Both the position numbers and the translations under genes were made by a program. A stretch of DNA of 18,449 nucleotides from Planctomycetaceae bacterium (GTDB lineage: Bacteria; Planctomycetota; Planctomycetia; Pirellulales; Pirellulaceae): positions 1 through 18,449 of the forward strand of contig SXHS01000008.1 in the NCBI GenBank assembly GCA_005773145.1. The letters are read 5' to 3'. Shown here piece after piece: positions 5,975 through 12,178 of the stretch. The notes under the pieces were generated by a model that worked only from the letters and a program-made list of their open reading frames with translations, had not been told where the DNA came from and made no database searches. The number at the start of each line of letters is the position of its first letter. Position 1 is the first letter of the stretch.

Positions 5975-8758
5975 ATGCCCTTTCCCTTCCGATGGCCAGC
6001 CGCCCCGTTTGCGCGATGGGTGGGCATCGTGGCAATCGGCGCTTGCTTGGTCTCCGGTCTCGTTCTGTCGGGGCAGGACGAGCGGATTCGAGGGTTGCTT
6101 GCCAACACGTTGCAGCTTTCGTTCGTTACGTGTTGTGTGTCGATCCCCATTGCGACGATCTTGGCTTGGTTATTATTTCGCACGGATGTGCCGGGGCGTC
6201 GCGTCGCCTTGCTCGTGCTGCTGACGCTGCCGGTTATTCCATTGTACGTGCAGACAGCGGCATGGGATGCGGGCTTTGGCAGCCAAGGGTGGTTGGCGAG
6301 CCTTTCGAACAGCCATGCCGCGCCTTGGCTGAAAGGCATGCGTGGCGCGATTTGGGTTCATACGCTGGCGGCGATTCCCTGTTGTGTGGGGATCGTGGGG
6401 GCTGGCATGTGGTGGGGCGCGTCCGCATTCGAGGAAGACGCTCAATTGAGCACGACGGATTGGGGCGTCTTTCGCAAGGTGACGTTACCGAATGCCGTGT
6501 TGGCCATTGCCGTGGCCGTCGTTTGGACGATCGTGCATGTGTTGGGAGAAGTGACCGTCACCGACATCTACCAAGTGCCGACTTATGCGCAAGAGCTGTT
6601 CGTGAACTTTGCCCTTGCGGACGAACTGGGGCCGGACCGTAATGCGGCCACCTTGCGTGGACTTGTGGCCGTCTTGGGGGGGGTGGCATCTGCGGCCTTG
6701 CTAGGCTGGTGCTGCCTGATGCGTAGTCCCTTTCAAGACGTGAGGCGTGGCACCTGGCGAACGCGGCCCTTGCGGCTGCGCGGTGGACGCGGGCGAGCCC
6801 TGATGGTCATCACGCTGGCCGTGGTCGGCTTAGCCGTGGTGCCCATTAGCAATCTGATCTACCAGGTGGGCGAGGTGACCACTTGGCGAGATGGCCAAGC
6901 GGTGACGTCCTGGGAGGCGGCCAAGGCGTTGGTGATGACCGTCACCAGTCCTTGGGAGAATCGCGATGCTTTGGGGTGGTCGTGCACGATCGCCGGTGTT
7001 TCGGCGGCCGTCTCCGTGATCGGGGCCTTGATGTGTGTCGGCTGGGCGGGCCATTCCTCCGCGCGCGGTGCCTTGATAGCGACCGGGGCGGTGATCGGAC
7101 TGGGAGTTCCCGCGCCGTTGATCAGCATACTCGTGCTCAAGGGAATGCATGCGGGAACCGGGCCAGGGTGGACGTACTGGTACGACCATACGATCTTAGC
7201 GCCCTGCTTGGCATTGGTCCTGCGATCGTTTCCCTACGCCCTATTGATTCTGCTGGCCGCGGTTCGAACCATGGGGACGTCCCTACTGGAAGCCGCCGAG
7301 TTGGATGGCGCGGGGCCGTGGGCCCGGTATTGGCATGTGACCTTGCCCCAAAGGATTCCGGCGGTGGCTCTAGCGTATGGAGCGGCTTGGATCGTGGCTG
7401 TCGGCGATCTGGGAGCCAGTTACGCGGTGCTCCCCCCGGGTATCGAGACGCTGGCCCGCCGTGTCCTCGGCTGGGTCCACTATGGCGTGGAGGATCAGTT
7501 GGCTGCCCTTTGTCTGAGCACTTGGCTGCTCTTAATGGGCCTTGTGGCGATTGTCGGGTGGAGTGCGAAGCCGATGTGGGGTTCCATGTCGTCGGGTTCG
7601 CCTCGCACGGTGCGGCCCAAGACGCTGAGGTTGCTGGTTATGGTGGCCGGTTCGTTGACGGCGGCGACTGGCGCGGGATCGGAACGCGTTCGGTTTTCTC
7701 GCGACGGTAAGACGCACCAGGTCGAAGGGGAACCATGGGTCGGCGCGGAAGATGGCGGTGTTCTGCTATTAGCGCCGGATGGCGTGTTGTGGATGTTGCA
7801 ACCAGACGAGATTCAGACGCGTGAGAAACTCGATCAGCCCATCCCCTGTTTGAAACGCGATGCATTGCAAGCTCGGATGCTGGCTGAATTACCTCCAGGG
7901 TTTTCCGCTCATCACACGGCTCACTATTTGATTTGTTACAACACGTCGCTAGGCTACGCTCAATGGTGTGGTGCCCTCTACGAACGACTCTACCGCGCGT
8001 TCTTTAATTATTGGGAACGTCGCGGCATCAAGCTGCAAGAACCCAAGTGCCCGCTCGTCGTTGTGATCTTTCGTGATCGCGAGCAATACACGCAACATGC
8101 GCGCGGCGAGGTTGGGGATGCCGTGGGTTCAGTCGTTGGTTTTTACAGTTTACTCTCCAATCGAGTTACGATGTTTGATCTAACGGGGGCCGAGGAGCTG
8201 GCTACAACGCGTTCGTCCAGTCAGTCCGCGGCCAAGGTCAATCAGGTTCTATCCCTACCGAATGCGATGCCGATGGTCGCCACGATCGTGCATGAAGCGA
8301 CCCACCAGCTGGCCTTCAACAGCACCATGCATGCCCGCTTGGCCGATATCCCACTATGGGTCAGTGAGGGCATGGCTGAGTTCTTCGAAGTGCCTGATTT
8401 GTCCAGCTCCAAGGGATGGGGGGGCGTCGGAAGTATCAATCGTCCGCGTTTCGATCGATTTCGTCGGTATCTGTCCGCCCGTCCGCCGGGATCCTTGAAG
8501 TCACTGATCGCGGACAACAGTCGCTTGCGGGATCCTCGTCAGGCGCTCGATGCCTACGCGGAGGCCTGGGCATTTACCTACTATCTCCTGCGGAGGCATT
8601 CTCAGAAATACGTGGTCTACCTGAAGGCGCTCGCGGAAAAGGAGCCCTTGGTGGAGGATTCCGCCACGGAACGCATTCGCCTGTTGGAGACGACGTTTGG
8701 GGCCACCGTCGATGAGTTGGATGCCGAGTTTCTTCGCTTCATCATCAGCCTCAAGTAG
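5975..8758 (+). CDS. Fusion of a two-domain Fe3+-type ABC permease and a DUF1570 HEXXH peptidase domain
   Basis: One uninterrupted 927-codon frame holds two unrelated parts. Residues ~1-535 form a membrane permease with about twelve hydrophobic segments and two binding-protein-dependent-transport domains, as in FbpB/AfuB/ThiP-type importers. The second domain has a clear EAA loop (EAAELDGAGPWARYWHVTLP, 439-458); the first has a degenerate one (EEDAQLSTTDWGVFRKVTLP, 153-172). Residues ~538-565 look like a signal peptide or an extra helix (basic, then LLVMVAGSLTAATG). Residues ~570-927 are a DUF1570-like gluzincin domain with HEATH (773-777) and a downstream SEGMAEF (E798), the usual zinc site. 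The start is ATG 5975 with AGGTG at 5963-5967. No ATPase or solute-binding gene is adjacent. Internal starts at ATG 7586 or ATG 7640 (TGAGG at 7626-7630) could yield a separate exported peptidase. Substrate is unknown. Confidence 0.8.
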   Translation: MPFPFRWPAAPFARWVGIVAIGACLVSGLVLSGQDERIRGLLANTLQLSFVTCCVSIPIATILAWLLFRTDVPGRRVALLVLLTLPVIPLYVQTAAWDAGFGSQGWLASLSNSHAAPWLKGMRGAIWVHTLAAIPCCVGIVGAGMWWGASAFEEDAQLSTTDWGVFRKVTLPNAVLAIAVAVVWTIVHVLGEVTVTDIYQVPTYAQELFVNFALADELGPDRNAATLRGLVAVLGGVASAALLGWCCLMRSPFQDVRRGTWRTRPLRLRGGRGRALMVITLAVVGLAVVPISNLIYQVGEVTTWRDGQAVTSWEAAKALVMTVTSPWENRDALGWSCTIAGVSAAVSVIGALMCVGWAGHSSARGALIATGAVIGLGVPAPLISILVLKGMHAGTGPGWTYWYDHTILAPCLALVLRSFPYALLILLAAVRTMGTSLLEAAELDGAGPWARYWHVTLPQRIPAVALAYGAAWIVAVGDLGASYAVLPPGIETLARRVLGWVHYGVEDQLAALCLSTWLLLMGLVAIVGWSAKPMWGSMSSGSPRTVRPKTLRLLVMVAGSLTAATGAGSERVRFSRDGKTHQVEGEPWVGAEDGGVLLLAPDGVLWMLQPDEIQTREKLDQPIPCLKRDALQARMLAELPPGFSAHHTAHYLICYNTSLGYAQWCGALYERLYRAFFNYWERRGIKLQEPKCPLVVVIFRDREQYTQHARGEVGDAVGSVVGFYSLLSNRVTMFDLTGAEELATTRSSSQSAAKVNQVLSLPNAMPMVATIVHEATHQLAFNSTMHARLADIPLWVSEGMAEFFEVPDLSSSKGWGGVGSINRPRFDRFRRYLSARPPGSLKSLIADNSRLRDPRQALDAYAEAWAFTYYLLRRHSQKYVVYLKALAEKEPLVEDSATERIRLLETTFGATVDELDAEFLRFIISLK

Positions 8759-8823
8759 CAGCCAGGGCCGTTGAGGGCCCAACGCGCGGACGGCCATCTG
8801 CAGGCGACGGCGCTGCGGCCGCA

Positions 8824-8853
8824 TAGACGCGGCAGGGCGCGAATCGGTATAGT
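8824..8853 (+). promoter_or_regulatory. Possible sigma-70-type promoter for the mutarotase gene
   Basis: TAGACG (8824-8829, 4/6 to TTGACA) and TATAGT (8848-8853, 5/6 to TATAAT) are 18 bp apart in the 152-bp gap after the permease-peptidase gene. Transcription would begin near 8860, giving a leader of about 50 nt that contains AGGAG (8898-8902) 8 nt before the galM ATG. This is a consensus match only. Confidence 0.4.
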
Positions 8854-8910
8854 GGCATCACATTCAAGGGATTTTTTGCGCATTCAAAGCGACATACAGG
8901 AGTACGTCTC

Positions 8911-10086
8911 ATGTTCGGTTTCCCATTTGCTTGGCCGGATACCTGGATTGCCATGGCTGCCATGCTGATGATCGGCAGCATCGTCGGTGTTTCCTCGGCC
9001 GTGGAGCGGCGACCGTTCGGTCAGACCGCTGACGGCGAAGCTGTCGAGGAGTTCACGCTGAAGAACGCCAGTGGTTGCCTGGCCAAATTGATCACGCGAG
9101 GGGCCACCTTGACCCAATGGCACGTGCCCGATCGACAGGGAGTGCTGGCCGATGTCGTGCTAGGTTTTGACGATGTGGCCGGATACGAATCGGATCGCAA
9201 TCAGCATTTCGGCTGCACGACGGGACGGGTCGCCAATCGTATTGCCAAGGGAGAATTCACCCTGAACGGCAAGGACTATCAATTGGCGATCAACAATGGC
9301 CCGAATCACTTGCACGGTGGTATTTCGCGGAGTTTGGGCAAGGTTGTCTGGCAGGCCGAACCTTTCACGCAAGCGACCGCGCGCGGCGTGCGTTTCTCCT
9401 ACACCAGCCCCGACGGAGAAGAGGGTTATCCGGGCAAGCTTTCGGTGACCGTCACCTACACCTTGACCGACAGTGGCGAGCTGAGGATTGACTATACCGC
9501 GATCACCGATCAGGCCACGCCCATTAATCTCACCAACCATTCCTACTTCAACCTGGCCGGCGCTGGTGCCCCCACGGTGCTCGATCATCGGCTCACCTTG
9601 AATGCCGATCATGTCACGCCCGCCGATGACACGCTGATCCCCACCGGGGCCATCGCCCCCGTGCAGGGTACTCCGCTGGATTTCTTGCAGCCCCACGCAA
9701 TTGGCGAACGCATTGCCGAATTGGAGAAAACGGCCTACTTGGGATACGACCACAATTTTGTGCTGCGCGACTTGTCGGAGCATCAACGGAATGAGGGAGC
9801 GACCAAGCTGCGTTACGTGGGCCAATTGCAACATCTGGACTCAGGACGCGTGATGAATGTCTGGACAACCGAGCCTGGTGTACAGTTTTACTCGGGCAAT
9901 TTCCTGTTCGGACAGTTGGGTAAAGGGGGCAAGTCGTATGCAAAACGCAGCGCTATTTGTTTGGAGACCCAGCACTTTCCGGATTCCGTTCATCATCCCC
10001 AATTTCCAACCACCGTGCTGCAGGCTGGCGAGACCTACCACCAGACGACCATCTATGGATTTGGAGTCGCCAAGACAGATCCTTGA
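8911..10086 (+). CDS. galM: Exported galactose mutarotase (aldose 1-epimerase)
   Basis: The enzyme interconverts alpha and beta anomers of aldoses. The 391-residue protein keeps the family's active site: NHLHGG with H135, LTNHSYFNLAG with H210, YDHNFVL with D280, and LETQHFPDS with the catalytic Glu352. GRVANRIAKGEF (106-116 region) is also typical. Unlike the cytoplasmic E. coli enzyme, it carries an N-terminal hydrophobic segment (WIAMAAMLMIGSIVGVSSA, ~12-30), so export to the periplasm or outside is likely; planctomycete and Bacteroidetes mutarotases are often exported. The start is ATG 8911 with AGGAG at 8898-8902, spacing 8. The gene is preceded by a promoter-like sequence and converges on dnaA, so it is probably monocistronic. 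No sugar catabolism genes are adjacent. Confidence 0.94.
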   Translation: MFGFPFAWPDTWIAMAAMLMIGSIVGVSSAVERRPFGQTADGEAVEEFTLKNASGCLAKLITRGATLTQWHVPDRQGVLADVVLGFDDVAGYESDRNQHFGCTTGRVANRIAKGEFTLNGKDYQLAINNGPNHLHGGISRSLGKVVWQAEPFTQATARGVRFSYTSPDGEEGYPGKLSVTVTYTLTDSGELRIDYTAITDQATPINLTNHSYFNLAGAGAPTVLDHRLTLNADHVTPADDTLIPTGAIAPVQGTPLDFLQPHAIGERIAELEKTAYLGYDHNFVLRDLSEHQRNEGATKLRYVGQLQHLDSGRVMNVWTTEPGVQFYSGNFLFGQLGKGGKSYAKRSAICLETQHFPDSVHHPQFPTTVLQAGETYHQTTIYGFGVAKTDP

Positions 10087-10109
10087 TCGGTGATGGCGAT
10101 AAATCGTGG

Positions 10110-10130
10110 CGGCGGGCATCTTGCCTGCCG
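10110..10130. repeat. 9-bp hairpin in the galM/dnaA convergent gap
   Basis: CGGCGGGCA (10110-10118) pairs with TGCCTGCCG (10122-10130) around a 3-nt loop, with one G-T wobble. A T-rich stretch follows on the plus strand (TTCTGTTGTTTT, 10135-10146), so it may help end galM transcription. The sequence also resembles a dispersed hairpin element that I associate with planctomycete and verrucomicrobial genomes. Confidence 0.55.
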
Positions 10131-10175
10131 ATGATTCTGTTGTTTTCGTGCCAGTGGAATTTATTGGTTGGTCAT

Positions 10176-10226
10176 CACAGGCTGGAAGCCTATGCCACTG
10201 TCCACAGGCTGGTAGCCTATGCCACT
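10176..10226. repeat. Two tandem copies of a 24-bp repeat with an internal dyad
   Basis: Copy 1 (10176-10199) and copy 2 (10203-10226) match at 23 of 24 positions and repeat with a 27-bp period. Each contains the dyad AGGCT-3 nt-AGCCT; the only difference falls in the loop (GGA versus GGT). The array ends 5 bp before the dnaA stop codon. Translated, it gives QAGSLCH twice, a peptide typical of spurious frames made from such repeats. Confidence 0.85.
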
Positions 10227-10231
10227 TTGCG

Positions 10232-11725
10232 CTAGCCCGTCTTCAAGCGGTTTTCGATCTGACGCACGGCGTCTCGAATGGCGCAGTCGCCATGGGCAAC
10301 AGTCATCCGCGCGTCGTCGCTCATCCAGCTGCAGACGCGTTTCTGAGCAGCGACCACGGTGGCATGGCTCCGTCGGCCGAAGTAGGCGCCGATCTCGCTG
10401 AGGGCGGCCCGCGTGTGTTTGCGGGCGAGGTACATGGCCAGCATGCGTGGTTGGGTGCTCCCCTTAGAACGCTGGCCCGACTTCAGACTCTGTGCTTGTA
10501 GGCCAAACACCTCGCACACGGCCCGCTCGATATCGTCCAAACGGACGGAACTCCCCTTCCCCGTGATCAGATCGGCCAACGCGTCTTGGGCCATGGTGAG
10601 GGATACGGGAACTCCCCAGGCCAACGTAGTGGCAAATAAACGATTCAAGGCGCCGCTGAGTTGCCGTGGATCTTCCGGGAAACGATCCACGATCCAATCG
10701 ACAACGGCGTCGGAGAGCGGTAGCTGCCGTTGCTTTGCCCAGCCACGCAGGATTTCGCTGCGCGTTACCGGATCGGGGAGCTGCAGCTGGCAGACCAGGC
10801 CATGGGAAATCCGTGAGACCAGCTCAGGCCCTAGTCCGGCCAATTCCGGGAGCGAGGCGCGGTTCGTGGCCAACACCACCTGCCGCCCACGATGCAAGAC
10901 AGCGTCGATCGTGAATAACACCTCGTCTAGCGTGGCGCGCTTGTTTTCGAAGAAGTGCACGTTGTCCAGGATCAATACATCGACATCCTGATATCGGCGT
11001 CGAAAATTAGGAAGGCCGCTGCCATGAAGGGCCTCTAAGAACATGCGGGTGAACAACTCGGCCGATAACATCAGGCAACGCGAACGTCCGGGCAGCAGTC
11101 GAACGGCATGACACATGGCCTCTAGCAAGTGTGTTTTCCCGGATCCCGTCGGTCCGGCAAACAGGAGGGGTGACGTTGTGCCCAGCTGGCGTACAGCCAC
11201 TGCCGCCGAGGCGTGCGCGATGCGATTACAGTCGCCGACCACGAACTGCTCAAACGTCGACAATGGCCGCGCGGAAGTCTCCCGGGAAGTTTGGGACGCT
11301 TGAGTGGACTGCAACGCCCGGGAGCTTTGGGCGGAATGAACCGCAAGCGTGTCTTGGTAAGTCGCAGTGCTCGCTCGCATGGCATCGTCGGCGTCTGCGG
11401 CCGTTTCCGCCAACGTCGTGGGCTCGGTGCATTCCCCACTGGCGCTGGTGCTGCGAGTCCGCCGTGCCTGCAGCTGAGGATCCACGCGGAATTCCACGAC
11501 GGCATCCGGACCCAGGATCGCACGACTGGCGGTCTCCACCTCCCCGCGAAAATTCTGTCGAATCCAATCCAGTGCGAAGCGATTTCCGACCTCCACGCGC
11601 ACACGCAGTTCCTCGACGAGCAGGCGACTCGTCGGTCCGAACCACATGTCAAAACGCTTCTGCCCCAGGCCGTTGGCAATCGCCAATCGCAGGGCAGACA
11701 CGATTTCCGTATCGTGGATGGACAC
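10232..11725 (-). CDS. dnaA: Chromosomal replication initiator DnaA (atypical Walker B)
   Basis: The 497-residue protein has the four DnaA domains. Domain I is residues 1-~80 (FDMWFGPTSRLLVEE, NRFALDWIRQNF), followed by a Ser/Ala-rich linker (~85-155). The AAA+ domain starts at TFEQFVVGDCNRIAHA (157-172), with Walker A GPTGSGKTH (191-199), a Walker B-like LILDN (251-255), sensor-1-like VVLATNRAS, Arg finger region SRISHGL and sensor 2 RQLSGALNRL (354-363). The DNA-binding domain has ARKHTRAALSEIGAYFG and RRSHATV (451-457). Most DnaA proteins have DD in Walker B; here the second acidic residue is Asn. No dnaN or recF is nearby. The start is GTG 11725, with GAGG about 10 nt upstream. It could be the main initiator or a paralogue; the family call is secure. 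Confidence 0.9.
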   Translation of the reverse strand: MSIHDTEIVSALRLAIANGLGQKRFDMWFGPTSRLLVEELRVRVEVGNRFALDWIRQNFRGEVETASRAILGPDAVVEFRVDPQLQARRTRSTSASGECTEPTTLAETAADADDAMRASTATYQDTLAVHSAQSSRALQSTQASQTSRETSARPLSTFEQFVVGDCNRIAHASAAVAVRQLGTTSPLLFAGPTGSGKTHLLEAMCHAVRLLPGRSRCLMLSAELFTRMFLEALHGSGLPNFRRRYQDVDVLILDNVHFFENKRATLDEVLFTIDAVLHRGRQVVLATNRASLPELAGLGPELVSRISHGLVCQLQLPDPVTRSEILRGWAKQRQLPLSDAVVDWIVDRFPEDPRQLSGALNRLFATTLAWGVPVSLTMAQDALADLITGKGSSVRLDDIERAVCEVFGLQAQSLKSGQRSKGSTQPRMLAMYLARKHTRAALSEIGAYFGRRSHATVVAAQKRVCSWMSDDARMTVAHGDCAIRDAVRQIENRLKTG

Positions 11726-11747
11726 GTCCTGTATTCCTCAGCGCGCA

Positions 11748-11778
11748 CGGTGAGCGCAGGGAGCGCACCGCGAGCGCA
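11748..11778. promoter_or_regulatory. Triple GAGCGCA repeat and hairpin in the dnaA leader
   Basis: GAGCGCA occurs at 11752-11758, 11761-11767 and 11772-11778, starts 9 and 11 bp apart, roughly one helical turn each. The first two lie in a hairpin in which CGGTG (11748-11752) pairs with CACCG (11766-11770), extended by a 3-bp inner stem past a 2-nt bulge. It is 23-53 bp upstream of the dnaA GTG, so it could bind a regulator or fold in the leader RNA. The role is inferred. Confidence 0.4.
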
Positions 11779-11800
11779 GTTAAGGGCTTAGTTCGTCAAA

Positions 11801-11827
11801 CTGTCCCACTTAAGGGCCACGGGACAG
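11801..11827. promoter_or_regulatory. Operator-like inverted repeat upstream of dnaA
   Basis: CTGTCCC (11801-11807) and GGGACAG (11821-11827) are perfect reverse complements around a 13-nt centre that contains CTTAAG. One copy of TTAAGGGC (11810-11817) lies in the centre and a second is at 11780-11787, 30 bp away. The site is 76-102 bp ahead of the dnaA start codon, where a repressor site would be plausible. No known consensus is recognised. Confidence 0.4.
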
Positions 11828-11961
11828 CCACTGCAATATCTCGGCGACAACTGGAACGGCCCGTATGTGCCACGGCCGAAGTTGTCACCAACGTTGAGGA
11901 TCGAGCTGCTGATTTTACGCCTGCTAGCTCATCTGTTAATAGGGGGCAGTGGGCCTTCCGG

Positions 11962-12053
11962 CAAGGAAAATTTTTTTCTTGTCGGTGGACCACGGAATTC
12001 TCCGAAGATTCCGCAATCCAAATTGGGATCGACCGAAGAAAAATTTTTTTTCG
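11962..12053. repeat. Pair of AT-centred 20-bp palindromes, 72 bp apart, upstream of dnaA
   Basis: Positions 11962-11981 read CAAGGAAAATTTTTTTCTTG and 12034-12053 read CGAAGAAAAATTTTTTTTCG. Each is self-complementary from end to end apart from one G-T pair (and a central T-T in the first). The centres are 72 bp apart, close to seven helical turns. Between them lie CGGAAT-9 nt-ATTCCG (11993-12013) and CCAAATTGG (12018-12026). The stems are too AT-rich to be ordinary intrinsic terminators. Confidence 0.6.
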
Positions 12054-12178
12054 ATCGTTTTGGCACGGGTGGAAAAGCTGTCGGCGCTGGCGCGCGGCAA
12101 CTGAATTTGCACCCTAAGCCAGTCACGTAAGTTGTTTGTAGATGGGGACTAACGTTGCGATCCCGCGATTTAGTCGCA

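Larger units (their letters stand above)
11726..12178. other. 453-bp non-coding region between the acyltransferase and dnaA
   Basis: I find no convincing gene here; open frames crossing it on the plus strand lack any family motif. It holds the two dnaA-proximal dyads, the pair of AT-centred palindromes, and a weak 5-bp stem (TGCGA 12156-12160 with TCGCA 12174-12178) just beyond the acyltransferase stop. No canonical DnaA box (TTATCCACA) is present; the nearest is GGTGGAAAA at 12068-12076, which on the other strand is TTTTCCACC, 7/9. No good -35/-10 pair was found for dnaA. Confidence 0.6.

Noticed and set aside
8765..8780. GGGCC/GGCCC stem after the permease-peptidase gene
   Set aside because: Only 5 bp with no T-run after it; not enough for a terminator call.
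10106..10501. 131-codon plus-strand frame in the galM-dnaA gap
   Set aside because: Its N-terminal part is made of the hairpin and tandem repeats (AAGILPA, QAGSLCH) and the rest is antisense to dnaA.
12068..12076. DnaA-box-like TTTTCCACC on the minus strand
   Set aside because: Only 7/9 to TTATCCACA and solitary; a functional origin would normally show a cluster.
11131..12117. 328-codon plus-strand frame crossing the dnaA 5' half and the non-coding region
   Set aside because: Mostly antisense to dnaA, Arg/Ser/Pro-rich, no family motif, and it runs through the palindromes.
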